Both the position numbers and the translations under genes were made by a program. A stretch of 64,000 nt of DNA from Parvibium lacunae (GTDB lineage Bacteria > Pseudomonadota > Gammaproteobacteria > Burkholderiales > Burkholderiaceae_D), in the NCBI RefSeq assembly GCF_003335215.1, contig NZ_QPGB01000001.1, positions 558,001 to 622,000 on the forward strand, given 5' to 3'. Below the pieces are notes generated by a model. The model searched no databases. It was not told where the DNA came from and saw only the letters and a list, made by a program, of their open reading frames with translations. Positions 35,154 through 44,364 of the stretch are shown here, piece by piece. Within the stretch, counting starts at the first letter, position 1; every line of letters begins with the position of its first letter.

Positions 35154-36434
35154 ATGGCCCAACCCACTGTGATTGAATTATTTGCTGCGATTTTATTTGG
35201 TCTGGCGATTCTGCATACTTTCGCAACAAAATTTTTTGAGCGTTTGGCACACCGCTATCCCAATCATGAAGGAATTTTTCACTTACTCGGTGAAGTGGAA
35301 GTTGTCTTTGGTTTTTGGGCACTTATTTTTATGTTGGGGTTATTCCTATTAGCAGGCAAAGCCTCAGCGGTTAACTATATCGACTCACGGAATTTCACCG
35401 AACCCTTATTTGTCTTTGCGATTATGGTGGTCGCAGGCACAAAACCTATCTTGCAGTTAGCTGCGCAGGCCGTCAATCTAAGCAGCCAACTTCTCGCACA
35501 ATTGATCCGGCTACCCGCCACGATGACCTATCTGTGGATGACGCTGACGGCAGTCCCGCTGCTTGGCTCACTGATTACCGAACCTGCGGCGATGACCCTA
35601 GCCGCACTGATTCTGCGTGACCGCTATTTTGCCAATGGCATGTCTTCGCGCTTTCTCTATGCCACGCTGGCCGTTTTATTTGTCAATATTTCGATTGGGG
35701 GCACCCTCACTCATTTTGCCGCACCACCTGTTTTGATGGTTGCCGCGAAGTGGCAATGGGATACCCTATTCATGTTCACCCAGTTTGGCTGGAAAGCAGC
35801 CCTGGCGGTCGTGGTAAACAGTACGCTGCTCACCCTTTTCTTCAGTCGCGAACTGAGCCAGCTGGCGGTCCGTGCGGGGCTCACCCCAGCTACCGCTAAC
35901 CCGATACCCATTACCCTGACACTGACGCATCTCCTGTTTTTGAGTGGCGTGGTTTTCTTCGCGCACCATCCCGCGATTTTCATGGGGTTATTGCTATTTT
36001 TTCTGGGGGTTACCCATGCCTATGCGCGTTATCAAAGTCCGTTGATTCTCAAAGAAGGCTTGTTGGTGGCCTTCTTCCTGGCCGGCTTGGTGGTGTTGGG
36101 TGGGCAACAACAATGGTGGCTGCAACCGCTTTTACTCAGCATGAGTAGCGATGCCGTCTTCATGGGGGCAACAGCCCTGACTGCAATTACTGATAATGCT
36201 GCGCTGACCTATTTGGGTTCGTTGGTTGAAGGGCTGAGCACAGAATTTAAATATGCCTTGGTAGCAGGTGCGGTAACTGGGGGTGGGCTTACCATTATCG
36301 CCAATGCGCCAAACCCGGCGGGCGTCGCCATTTTGCGTGAACACTTTAGTGAAAAAGCGGTGAATCCTCTGGCGCTGTTGCTATTTGCGCTACCGCCGAC
36401 CGTTATTGCTGGGCTGGCATTCAAATATCTATAA
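35154..36434 (+). CDS. Putative Na+/H+ antiporter (Na_H_antiport_3 type)
   Basis: 426 residues, about eleven hydrophobic helices; resembles the family of putative Na+/H+ antiporters that starts with LHTFATKFFERLAHRYP and HEGIFHLLGEVEVVFGFWA. A polar pair of segments (SLITEPAAMTLAALILRDRYF and FMGATALTAITDNAALTYLG) has the look of broken helices in ion-coupled transporters. Substrate is inferred from family naming only. Inner membrane. It starts 37 bp after the DUF2062 gene with an AGAGAGA site, so the two are probably one operon. Confidence 0.85.
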   Translation: MAQPTVIELFAAILFGLAILHTFATKFFERLAHRYPNHEGIFHLLGEVEVVFGFWALIFMLGLFLLAGKASAVNYIDSRNFTEPLFVFAIMVVAGTKPILQLAAQAVNLSSQLLAQLIRLPATMTYLWMTLTAVPLLGSLITEPAAMTLAALILRDRYFANGMSSRFLYATLAVLFVNISIGGTLTHFAAPPVLMVAAKWQWDTLFMFTQFGWKAALAVVVNSTLLTLFFSRELSQLAVRAGLTPATANPIPITLTLTHLLFLSGVVFFAHHPAIFMGLLLFFLGVTHAYARYQSPLILKEGLLVAFFLAGLVVLGGQQQWWLQPLLLSMSSDAVFMGATALTAITDNAALTYLGSLVEGLSTEFKYALVAGAVTGGGLTIIANAPNPAGVAILREHFSEKAVNPLALLLFALPPTVIAGLAFKYL

Positions 36435-36534
36435 ACGTATGCCAGCTTCAGCCTTTCTAGGCTACAAGCAAGCCGTCCCCTTTACAGCGTTCAGGTAAGC
36501 TAACTGGAGATGGGTCGTCGTAACCGGCAAGCAT

Positions 36535-37245
36535 TCAGAGTAAAGCGCCCTGCTGCAAGCGATACACCCGGTCTGTCCGCTGTGCTAACTCCATATCGTG
36601 AGTCACCACCACAAACGCGGTTCCGGTGGCTTGGGCCATCTGTGTCATTGCCGCAAACACGTCTTGGGCAGTTTCTCGATCCAGATTCCCGGTTGGCTCA
36701 TCGGCTAACACACACAGTGGGCGCGTTACCAGGGCGCGCGCCATGGCAACCCGCTGGCGTTCACCGCCCGACAGTAGCCCAGGTCGGTGATGCAACCGAT
36801 GTCCTAGCCCTAACTGTTCCAAAATTGCCTGAGCTTGAGCCTGGGCCAGACCATCCGGCTCCCGCCGGATACGCAAGGGCATCATGACATTCTCCTGCGC
36901 GGTAAATTCTGGCAATAAATGGTGAAACTGATAGACCATACCCAAGGCCTGATTACGCCACTGGCTGCGGGTTCGCTCATTCATGTTTCCCCACGCCCGC
37001 CCGCCTAGCAAGACCTCGCCATGGCTTGGGCTGTCCAACCCGCCTAGTAAATGTAACAAAGTACTTTTACCCGAACCAGAAGCGCCAACGATCGCGATAC
37101 GCTCACCAGGTTTAACGGCCAAATCAACCCGATTTAATACCTGAACCGCTTGGTTAGTGTCATGAAAAGTTTTGCTCACACCACGGCACTCTAAAGCAAA
37201 TGCTGTCGCGACGGGAGCGGATCCAGCAGCAAGCAGGTTATTCAT
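36535..37245 (-). CDS. lolD: Lipoprotein-releasing ABC transporter ATPase LolD
   Basis: 236 residues. Powers transfer of lipoproteins from the inner membrane to LolA. Walker [10 protein letters not shown], signature [15 protein letters not shown], Walker [12 protein letters not shown] and the switch His in [11 protein letters not shown] 37245 lies within the last codons of lolC (8-bp overlap), giving translational coupling; longer frames run into lolC and are not supported. The 100 bp downstream hold no gene. Confidence 0.95.
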   Translation of the reverse strand: MNNLLAAGSAPVATAFALECRGVSKTFHDTNQAVQVLNRVDLAVKPGERIAIVGASGSGKSTLLHLLGGLDSPSHGEVLLGGRAWGNMNERTRSQWRNQALGMVYQFHHLLPEFTAQENVMMPLRIRREPDGLAQAQAQAILEQLGLGHRLHHRPGLLSGGERQRVAMARALVTRPLCVLADEPTGNLDRETAQDVFAAMTQMAQATGTAFVVVTHDMELAQRTDRVYRLQQGALL

Positions 37246-38494
37246 AACGCAAGGCCTCCGCAGGCTCAATGCGCGCGGCTCGCCAGCTTGGGTAGAGCGT
37301 CGCCAGCAAGCTGAGTAAAAACGAGATGACCGCAATAGTCAGCACATCATGTAGTCGTAATTCACTCGGCATACTCGAAATGAAGTAAATCTCGCGCGGT
37401 AAAAATTGCACGCCAAAGAGCCATTCAATGCCACTCACGATGGCACCGACATTCGCCGCAATTAAACAGCCGCTAAGCACGCCTACTAGGGTCCCAAGCC
37501 ATCCGATTAAGGCGCCTTGGACAATAAAAATGGCTTGAATACTGCGTGGTGTTGCCCCTAATGTCCGCAAAATCGCAATATCTGCGCGCTTATCGGTCAC
37601 GGTCATCACCAACATCGATACGAGATTAAACGCAGCGACAGCGATAATCAGCGTCAAAATAATAAACATCATCCGTTTTTCAGTTTTAACAGCTGCAAAC
37701 CAATTTCGATTCTGACTCGACCAGTCTCGTAGCAACAGATCACCCGACAAACGACGGGCCAGTTCATGGGTGATGAGCGGCGCCGCTTGCATGTCATTGG
37801 TTTTTAGGCGAACCCCAGTCACCCCACTGAGTCGAAATAATTTTTGCGCGTCTGCTAAATGAATCAACACAAGACTACTGTCATATTCGTAATGTCCTGA
37901 CTCAAACAGGCCAACGACGGTAAAGGTTTTTAAGCGTGGAACCCAGCCTGCTGGCGTGGTGCTGCCCTGTGGGGCGACCAAGGTTACTTTACTCCCCACC
38001 GTTACGCCCAGCGTTTGCGCCAATGCTCCGCCCAGAACAATATTAAAGGCGTCGGGGGCCAACTCGCGCGGGCTCCCTGCAACTACCTGTTGCTGAATTT
38101 CTGACACTTGGGGTTCTAGTTCAGGGTCGATGCCTCTCACAATGACACCCCGCACAGTTTCATCACGCATGACCATCGCCTGAGCCCCCACGTATGGGGC
38201 GGCACCCAGCACGGCAGGGTGCTGCCGGGCTTCAGTTGCCGTTTTTTGCCAATCGACTAAATCGCCATCTGCTGCAAAGACTTCAATATGCGAGAGCACC
38301 GAAAGCATGCGATCACGTACCTCTTTTTGAAAACCATTCATTACAGAGAGGACGACAATGAGGGCCATCACGCCCAGCGCGATGCCTGCGGTCGAGATCG
38401 CTGAGATAAAAGAAATAAAGCGATTTTTGCGCCCACCATGCCGGCCCGCGCGGGTATAGCGCCAGCCAATTTGTAATTCGTAAGGAATTTTCAT
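37238..38494 (-). CDS. lolC: Lipoprotein-releasing ABC transporter permease LolC/E
   Basis: 418 residues. MacB-like N-terminal TM helix (YTRAGRHGGRKNRFISFISAIS then a hydrophobic run), a large periplasmic domain (about residues 50-270) and three C-terminal TM helices (LIIAVAAFNLVSMLVMTV, and two after residue 320). One permease gene with lolD suggests a single LolF/LolC-type homodimer unless a second copy exists elsewhere. Inner membrane. Confidence 0.94.
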   Translation of the reverse strand: MKIPYELQIGWRYTRAGRHGGRKNRFISFISAISTAGIALGVMALIVVLSVMNGFQKEVRDRMLSVLSHIEVFAADGDLVDWQKTATEARQHPAVLGAAPYVGAQAMVMRDETVRGVIVRGIDPELEPQVSEIQQQVVAGSPRELAPDAFNIVLGGALAQTLGVTVGSKVTLVAPQGSTTPAGWVPRLKTFTVVGLFESGHYEYDSSLVLIHLADAQKLFRLSGVTGVRLKTNDMQAAPLITHELARRLSGDLLLRDWSSQNRNWFAAVKTEKRMMFIILTLIIAVAAFNLVSMLVMTVTDKRADIAILRTLGATPRSIQAIFIVQGALIGWLGTLVGVLSGCLIAANVGAIVSGIEWLFGVQFLPREIYFISSMPSELRLHDVLTIAVISFLLSLLATLYPSWRAARIEPAEALRYE

Positions 38495-38600
38495 AAGGCT
38501 AGTTTGCCAGAAAAAGGCCTGAGTTTAGGCCAAATTATTAAAATTCGCCTGGAGTCTGCTATCCTAAAGCCAGATAAAACTCGTCAATCGGTGGGGTAGG

Positions 38601-39122
38601 ATGAAAACGACACGCGCTAAGACAGTGAGGGGATTGTTAGTTTGTGGCTTGTTATGCAGTTTTTCTGTGTTAGCGCAGTATCAATGGCGCGACGCAAATG
38701 GCAATATGCAATTCAGTGATCGGCCACCGCCAGGAGATATTCCTGAAGCCAATATCATCCGACGGCCGCGCGGTATGGAGCCAGTTCGGAGTCTCTCGAC
38801 GCCCTCCATTCCCTCAAGCCCTGCCCCACAAGCTGGAGACAAAGGGGGCAGCAAGCCTGCTTCACTGGCAGAACGTGAGATGGAATTCCGCAAGCGCCAG
38901 ACTGAAAATGCTGAAAAAGCAAAAAAACAGGCGGACAAAGAGGCCCAAGACGCACAGCGCAAAGCCGCCTGTGAGCAACAGCGTAATCAGCTAGCAGCAC
39001 TGGAATCTGGGCAGCGGATGAGTCGCTTTGATGCGAGTGGTGAACGGGTGGTGATGGAAGATGGCGACCGCAATGCCGAGCAAGAGCGCGTGCGCCGCAG
39101 CCTAGAGCAACACTGCAAATAA
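38601..39122 (+). CDS. DUF4124 domain protein, exported
   Basis: 173 residues. Signal peptide (cleavage after VLAQ region), then DUF4124 (YQWRDANGNMQFSDRPPPGDIP), a proline/serine-rich linker and a charged coiled-coil rich in K, Q and E (residues about 90-130), ending in a conserved Cys. Common in Burkholderiales near rnfH-ratA-smpB; function unknown, probably periplasmic. Convergent with rnfH. A second DUF4124 protein is at 55463-55996. Confidence 0.85.
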   Translation: MKTTRAKTVRGLLVCGLLCSFSVLAQYQWRDANGNMQFSDRPPPGDIPEANIIRRPRGMEPVRSLSTPSIPSSPAPQAGDKGGSKPASLAEREMEFRKRQTENAEKAKKQADKEAQDAQRKAACEQQRNQLAALESGQRMSRFDASGERVVMEDGDRNAEQERVRRSLEQHCK

Positions 39123-39143
39123 CGTTGAATAGGCAGTATCGCC

Positions 39144-39452
39144 TTATTTTTTGCGCGCCCGTTGTCGACGCATCTCTTTTGGATCACACAAGAGTGGGCG
39201 GTATATTTCAATCCGATCCCCTGGGTGCAATACTGTTTCCAGATGCCGTGATTTGCCATAAATGCCCAGGCGTTTTTGGCTAACCAGCATATCTGGCTTC
39301 ATATTTGACGCTCCCTGAGCCACCAGCCAGGCTTGTACACTGTCGCGTTCGAACCATTGCCCTAAGGTTTCCTTGTCGAGAAAAGGAAATTCTGTCGAGC
39401 GTAGGCCTGCCTCGGTATCAAGATAAAGCCATAGCTTAGCGATTTCAGGCAT
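39144..39452 (-). CDS. rnfH: RnfH family protein
   Basis: 102 residues, ubiquitin-like beta-grasp protein of the RnfH/UPF0125 family (LGIYGKSRHLETVLHPGDRIEIYRPL). Usually paired with ratA. It has a basic C-terminal tail (QRARKK). Its start overlaps the end of ratA by 8 bp. Function not established. Cytoplasmic. Confidence 0.9.
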   Translation of the reverse strand: MPEIAKLWLYLDTEAGLRSTEFPFLDKETLGQWFERDSVQAWLVAQGASNMKPDMLVSQKRLGIYGKSRHLETVLHPGDRIEIYRPLLCDPKEMRRQRARKK

Positions 39453-39876
39453 AGATCTGCTCCGCTCGTTTTACGAAACAATCCACAAAGGTACTGGTGA
39501 TCATACTGAAAACGGGGCCAATCACTTTTTCTAGTAGGCTGCTAGCAAAGTGATACTCCAGTTCAAACTCGACTTTGCAAGCATCACTGGTTAGGGGGGT
39601 AAAACGCCAGCCGCCATGTAATTGGCGAAAGGGGCCCTCCCGTAACTGCATCGACATAGTATGTGGCGGGTCATGTCGATTTTCCGTGGTAAAACTCTGA
39701 CGAATGCCCTTAAATGCAATCTTGAGTGTGGCTACTTGACGCAGCGGTTCGCGCTCTATGAGGTCAACCCCTGCACACCAGGGTAAGAACTCAGGATAGT
39801 GTTCCACCTGTTCGACCAAAGAAAACATTTTCTCGGCCGCATAGGGAACTAATACAGTTTTGTGAATTTTTGCCAT
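39445..39876 (-). CDS. ratA: RatA-like START-domain protein
   Basis: 143 residues. Polyketide cyclase/START fold (SLVEQVEHYPEFLPWCAGVD, LREGPFRQLHGGWRFTPL). In E. coli the homologue RatA blocks ribosome subunit joining; Coq10-like members bind ubiquinone precursors. Which role applies is unknown. ATG 39876 is preferred over a TTG two codons earlier. Pairs with rnfH (8-bp overlap); divergent from smpB. Confidence 0.9.
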   Translation of the reverse strand: MAKIHKTVLVPYAAEKMFSLVEQVEHYPEFLPWCAGVDLIEREPLRQVATLKIAFKGIRQSFTTENRHDPPHTMSMQLREGPFRQLHGGWRFTPLTSDACKVEFELEYHFASSLLEKVIGPVFSMITSTFVDCFVKRAEQIYA

Positions 39877-39959
39877 GTTCAAATTGCGCTTAGGCGGCAG
39901 ACTATTTGCTACACTGGCATCATTGTAACTGATCGCGCCTAATGGGCATGCGGGTGTTT

Positions 39960-40418
39960 ATGTCGGATAAGTTGATTTTAGAAAACCGTAAAGCGTTTCA
40001 TGATTATTTCATCGAAGAACGCTACGAAGCAGGTTTGGTCTTGAATGGCTGGGAAGTAAAGGCCATTCGAGCTGGGCGTGCTCAAATGAAAGAATCTTAT
40101 GTGGTGATTCGGGCGGCGGAACTGTATTGGCTCAATGGCCATATTTCTGCCCTTGAGTCTGCGTCAACCCATGTTCAACCGGACCCTACCCGTACGCGTA
40201 AGCTCTTGTTACAGGGGCCGGAGATCAAGCGGTTGATCGGAAAAGTGGAACAGTCTGGTTATACCTTGATGCCGCTTAATCTGCATTATCGACAAGGACG
40301 TATCAAGCTCGAAATCGGTCTAGCCAAAGGTAAAAAACAGCATGACAAACGGGCAAGTGAGAAGGAACGCGAGTGGGAGCGTGAAAAAGCACGTGTCATG
40401 CGTCAAAACTATCGCTGA
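39960..40418 (+). CDS. smpB: SsrA-binding protein SmpB
   Basis: 152 residues. Binds tmRNA and brings it to stalled ribosomes. Clear family blocks: [64 protein letters not shown] and a basic C-terminal tail that inserts in the ribosome. ATG 39960 gives the family-typical N-terminus; ATG 39948 and 39942 are in frame. Confidence 0.96.
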   Translation: MSDKLILENRKAFHDYFIEERYEAGLVLNGWEVKAIRAGRAQMKESYVVIRAAELYWLNGHISALESASTHVQPDPTRTRKLLLQGPEIKRLIGKVEQSGYTLMPLNLHYRQGRIKLEIGLAKGKKQHDKRASEKEREWEREKARVMRQNYR

Positions 40419-40459
40419 AATATCAACTTCTTTACCAGATCAATCATCGGAGCGCAGGT

Positions 40460-41347
40460 ATGGAACAAAAAATCACCTCACACACCGTTGAAATTCTCGG
40501 TTTTACTGAACGAGAGCGAATTTTATTTAGCTCCATTTTCCGGTTATCTCAATTACGAACCCACCGTTATCACGAACCTAGCCGAGGTGATACCACCCAA
40601 CCAGACTGTCTGGTGCTAGACAGTAACCTACCTGACTATGCACAGCAACTCGCGGCACGGTTATCTGCGCAACCGGCATTAATCGTTTTGGTGGTTTTTG
40701 ATCAAGGGGCGCCTCGCGATGTGCCTTGTGCGACTGTTAATCGTCCCATTCGTTGGTCTGAGTTTTTATTGGCCCTCGATAACCAAGTGCGCGCACTACA
40801 CAATCAGAAAGCCAATGAGGAGCAGGAACTCGTAGAAGATTTTGTGGCTGATGAAGGGATTGATGCGATCGCCAACGAGGTCGAAATATCATCGATCAGT
40901 GACTGGTTTGAACACCAGGAACCGATTACGTTCCAAACGGCACCCGGTGTTCTGGTGGTCGACCCCGACGAAGCGAGTTTTTTGTATATCAGTGCCAAAT
41001 TAGCTGGGCAGTTATACCGTGTAGACTGGGCAAAAAGCGCCGAAGAAGCTCTCGATTTCCTCACTTTGAACCGCTACAACATTGTTATTAGTGATACAGA
41101 GCTACCCGATAGAGACGGTATCGCACTGTGTGGGCTGATCAAAAAGCGACAAGATCGACGCCGGACAGCGACGATCCTGTTGACGCATGACACCTCGCTG
41201 CTCCGCCGAGCCAAAGCGGCCATGGCGGGGTGTGATGCTTATTTTGTTAAGCCGATTTCCCCCGAAAATTTAGAGCGCACCATGCAAAAGTTCCTACCAA
41301 GTTGGCGCATGACAAACACTGCATCTATGCCACGCGATGCTGGATAG
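40460..41347 (+). CDS. Response regulator with N-terminal degenerate and C-terminal intact receiver
   Basis: 295 residues. The C-terminal 120 residues form a receiver domain: VLVVDPDE, phospho-acceptor Asp in VISDTELPDRDG, Thr in ILLTHD and Lys in FVKPIS. The N-terminal 115 residues also look receiver-like (CLVLDSNLPD, VNRPIRWSEF) but lack the acidic pocket and the Lys. An acidic linker (about 118-145) joins them. There is no output domain, so it likely acts by protein contacts. The gene is alone after smpB; partner kinase unknown. Confidence 0.8.
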   Translation: MEQKITSHTVEILGFTERERILFSSIFRLSQLRTHRYHEPSRGDTTQPDCLVLDSNLPDYAQQLAARLSAQPALIVLVVFDQGAPRDVPCATVNRPIRWSEFLLALDNQVRALHNQKANEEQELVEDFVADEGIDAIANEVEISSISDWFEHQEPITFQTAPGVLVVDPDEASFLYISAKLAGQLYRVDWAKSAEEALDFLTLNRYNIVISDTELPDRDGIALCGLIKKRQDRRRTATILLTHDTSLLRRAKAAMAGCDAYFVKPISPENLERTMQKFLPSWRMTNTASMPRDAG

Positions 41348-41376
41348 CCAAATTCTCACCATTCTTTACTCAAACC

Positions 41377-42303
41377 TTAAAGGCGCCCCAGCAAACCGGC
41401 TTTTAGCTGATCCATCCAGACGAAAAGTGCGTCTACAGCCGCGGTTCCTTCCTGATAAATGACCTCAACCCCCAGACTGGGTTGATCTGCCAACAACTGC
41501 TCACGCAGTCGTCGTAAAAAATAGTGGCAGGCCTGCTCAGCCTCATGGATTACCGGCTGCGCTATCGTGGTGCAAAGCTGCCCGCCGAGTGTGCTTTGTT
41601 TGTTCAATAAGGTCTCGGCTTGCTGCATCAAATGAATAATTTGTGCCCGTTTGCCGATATCGGTATGCCGCGCTAAAGCCAGCATCATCGCCAAGCCACG
41701 CATGCGCGCAACCATTTCTGCCAGTTCGGGGAGCGTATGGGCAAATTGTTTGATGGTTTCCCGTAAACGCAATAGGGTTTGGTCAGCCTGTTGACCCTGC
41801 GCCAAACTCGGTAGCTCTGGCTCAATTTGTTTACGTGCTAACTCGCGTAACCAGTTAATGATTTTCTCGATTAATTGGGTTTGTTGCTGGAAGCTCTGTT
41901 CCGCACTGACGGTGAAGCTAGGATTGACGGCAAGTTGCCACTGATAGCGAACTAGCTTGAAGTTATTGGGCGTGACAACCGCTAAAAATCGCTCATCCTG
42001 GCTAAGCAGTTGTTGCAAGAGCAAGCTAAATAAACGTTCGATTTCAATCGCGCGCTCGACCAACAATTCATGCTGATCCACACCCAAGTAGCGAATTGCG
42101 TACAAACCACGGTATTGCTGCATTAACCTGAGCAAACGCATCAAGTCGGATAAACAATCAAAGGCATGCCTAAACGCTTGCGTGCGGCGTTGACGCGCAG
42201 ACTCTGCCGCGAGCGCTAAGCCATAGCGGGTTAAAAATCGCCGCAAAAACCCATAACTGGCAATGACACAAAGCACCAAGAAGAAGATCAAATACAAAGA
42301 CAT
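41377..42303 (-). CDS. Membrane-anchored NIT-like protein of unknown function
   Basis: 308 residues. One N-terminal TM helix (SLYLIFFLVLCVIASYGF), then an all-helical region with two RGL-type motifs (MQQYRGLYAIRYLG near residue 75 and VARMRGLAMMLALARH near 200), which resemble the repeated helices of nitrate/nitrite-sensing NIT domains. Unlike most NIT proteins there is no second TM, HAMP or signalling output. ATG 42303 is chosen with a GGGGA site; the frame opens at GTG 42339. Convergent with the tandem-receiver gene. The family assignment is tentative. Confidence 0.6.
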   Translation of the reverse strand: MSLYLIFFLVLCVIASYGFLRRFLTRYGLALAAESARQRRTQAFRHAFDCLSDLMRLLRLMQQYRGLYAIRYLGVDQHELLVERAIEIERLFSLLLQQLLSQDERFLAVVTPNNFKLVRYQWQLAVNPSFTVSAEQSFQQQTQLIEKIINWLRELARKQIEPELPSLAQGQQADQTLLRLRETIKQFAHTLPELAEMVARMRGLAMMLALARHTDIGKRAQIIHLMQQAETLLNKQSTLGGQLCTTIAQPVIHEAEQACHYFLRRLREQLLADQPSLGVEVIYQEGTAAVDALFVWMDQLKAGLLGRL

Positions 42304-42372
42304 CGAAGGCATCCCCAAGTATTGAAATGGGACATGCACTATCTGTGCCAGGACCGCGATAGCTTGATATCG

Positions 42373-43281
42373 TTATTGAGGGTCTGCCAAAAATGCCGCA
42401 ACGATATCAATTTGTTCGGCTTGCATCAGGGTTGGCGCGTGGCCAACACCGGGAATCGTCGCCAGTGTTGCGCGCGGCCCACGTTGTGCCATCTCGGCAT
42501 GAACAGCCAGCGGCAGTAGATCGGATAGCTCACCCCGAATGGCCAGTGTTGGACAGGAAATTGCATCATAGATTGGCCATAGAGTGAGATCGTGGCCACT
42601 GGGATTAGCGGCCGCTGTTTCCCGAAAGGGAATAGCAATCGCCGGATCGTAGTGTAATAACCAACGCCCATCGCGCTCGATCACCACATGCTCAGTCAGT
42701 ATTTGCCACTGGGCCTCAGTATGCGGGCCGAATGGCGCACTTATTGCGCGGATATAGGCCTGCGCTTCAGCCAAGCTGGCAAAACTGATGAGTTGCCCTA
42801 CATACTCGGCAATGCGTTGTAATGCCTGACCATTAATCACAGGCCCGACATCATTCAATACCAGCTTACGGATCGGATTATTGGGGGTGGCAGCAAGCCC
42901 CATGCCTATCAGCCCTCCCATTGAGGTTCCCAGCCAGTCAATCGTTGGCGTGACTCCCGCCTCTTCATAGGGCGCACTAACAGCGGCAATTAACGTCACC
43001 ATGTCCGCTACGTATTGAGGAACTTCGTAATAGTTGGCGTCGCGCAACCAATCAGACTGGCCGCGTCCCATGACATCCGGACAAATAAGGCGGTATTCCT
43101 GGCAAAGCTGGCTGGCCAAGGTATCAAAGTCACGCCCTGTTCGTGTTAAGCCATGCACACAGATTAACAGCTGTGGATTCAGCGGATCACCCCATTCCAC
43201 ATAAGCCATGCGATGCAAGCCTGCCGGACACAGTACTTGTACGGATTTTTGACGAGGCCGATTGGTGTTGGAAACGCGCAT
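42373..43281 (-). CDS. Alpha/beta hydrolase
   Basis: 302 residues. Classic fold: VHGLTRTGRDFD (oxyanion), nucleophile in LGTSMGGLIG near residue 118, acid near ELSDLLPL and His in GVGHAPTLM. Often found near PHB genes in Betaproteobacteria; the substrate is unknown. Here it is divergent from 3-hydroxybutyrate dehydrogenase. ATG 43281 preferred to an upstream TTG. Confidence 0.88.
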   Translation of the reverse strand: MRVSNTNRPRQKSVQVLCPAGLHRMAYVEWGDPLNPQLLICVHGLTRTGRDFDTLASQLCQEYRLICPDVMGRGQSDWLRDANYYEVPQYVADMVTLIAAVSAPYEEAGVTPTIDWLGTSMGGLIGMGLAATPNNPIRKLVLNDVGPVINGQALQRIAEYVGQLISFASLAEAQAYIRAISAPFGPHTEAQWQILTEHVVIERDGRWLLHYDPAIAIPFRETAAANPSGHDLTLWPIYDAISCPTLAIRGELSDLLPLAVHAEMAQRGPRATLATIPGVGHAPTLMQAEQIDIVAAFLADPQ

Positions 43282-43442
43282 AGAGATACCCAAAATAGAG
43301 GTTAAAACAGCATATCATTTGTCTTAGTTTCCGACAAAAGTGGCATTCCGCTGACCAGACCGCGTGACAGGCCGCTCCAGTCTTCGTAAGAACTATGCTT
43401 TATGACTAACGACACAATTTTATTGAGATTGAGGAGAATGCC

Positions 43443-44228
43443 ATGATGTTGCAAGGAAAAACTGCGCTGGTGACCGGCTCTACCAGTGGGATTGGCCTGG
43501 GAATCGCTGAAGCCCTAGCAGCCCAGGGCGCGAATATCGTGCTAAACGGATTTGGCGAGCCATCCGCCATCAGCGATCTACAACAACGCCTGCAGGCTAC
43601 TTATGGCATCCAGGTTCTCTACCATGCAGCGGACATGAGCAAGCCAGAGGAAATCGCTGACATGATGGCACAAGCACAGCGCGAATTAACGGGTATCGAC
43701 ATCTTGGTTAACAATGCCGGTATTCAGCATGTGGCGAATGTAGAAGATTTTCCTTTAGAGAAGTGGGATGCTATCTTAGCCATTAACCTGAGTGCTGTTT
43801 TTCATACAACTCGGCTCGCAATCCCCTATATGAAACAGAAAAACTGGGGACGAATCATCAATATTGCCTCTGTGCATGGCTTGGTCGCCTCTGCACAAAA
43901 ATCTGCCTATGTTGCGGCCAAACATGGTGTCATTGGGTTTACCAAGGCGGTGGCCCTTGAGACCGCGCAAACCGGCATTACCAGCAATGCCATTTGCCCA
44001 GGATGGGTCTTAACCCCCCTCGTACAACGCCAAGTCGATGACCGCGCAGCGAAAGAATCTGTCTCACTGGAAGAAGCAAAAAAAAGGCTGCTTGCAGAAA
44101 AACAGCCTTCGCAAGAATTTGTCGACCCAGCCCAACTCGGTGCTTTGGCTATTTTTCTGTGTTCCGCTGCGGCCGATCAGGTACGGGGAGTAGCCTGGAA
44201 CATGGACGGTGGGTGGATGGCCCAATAA
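43443..44228 (+). CDS. bdhA: 3-hydroxybutyrate dehydrogenase
   Basis: 261 residues, short-chain dehydrogenase. Oxidises 3-hydroxybutyrate to acetoacetate with NAD. Rossmann motif TGSTSGIGLG (residues 11-20), NNAG, catalytic Ser/Tyr/Lys in IASVHG..SAYVAAKHG, and the family C-terminus RGVAWNMDGGWMAQ. Fits mobilisation of polyhydroxybutyrate, which suggests the organism stores it. AGGAG site before ATG 43443 (ATG 43446 also possible). Confidence 0.95.
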   Translation: MMLQGKTALVTGSTSGIGLGIAEALAAQGANIVLNGFGEPSAISDLQQRLQATYGIQVLYHAADMSKPEEIADMMAQAQRELTGIDILVNNAGIQHVANVEDFPLEKWDAILAINLSAVFHTTRLAIPYMKQKNWGRIINIASVHGLVASAQKSAYVAAKHGVIGFTKAVALETAQTGITSNAICPGWVLTPLVQRQVDDRAAKESVSLEEAKKRLLAEKQPSQEFVDPAQLGALAIFLCSAAADQVRGVAWNMDGGWMAQ

Positions 44229-44283
44229 CGCTGGGTGATAGGCGCCATACTGCTGCAGTGATTGACCACCAAAGCACGAAAGG

Positions 44284-44325
44284 TTGACATGGCGCAATAA
44301 CCTCACGCCTTTTTTTGACTACATT
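44284..44325 (+). promoter_or_regulatory. Candidate FNR-dependent promoter of hemN
   Basis: FNR-like box TTGACATGGCGCAA (44284-44297; 7 of 10 defined positions of TTGAT-N4-ATCAA) and a -10 TACATT at 44320-44325. The start predicted from the -10 is 44332, which puts the box centre at exactly -41.5, the class II activation position. No -35 element is present, as expected for an activator-dependent promoter. Supports ATG 44365 as the hemN start. Confidence 0.55.
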
Positions 44326-44364
44326 GGCGCTATCCTCATGAGACTTTTGGATGGTATCGCCATT

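Noticed and set aside
36510-36887. 125-residue plus-strand frame
   Set aside because: Antisense to lolD, which has all ABC ATPase motifs.
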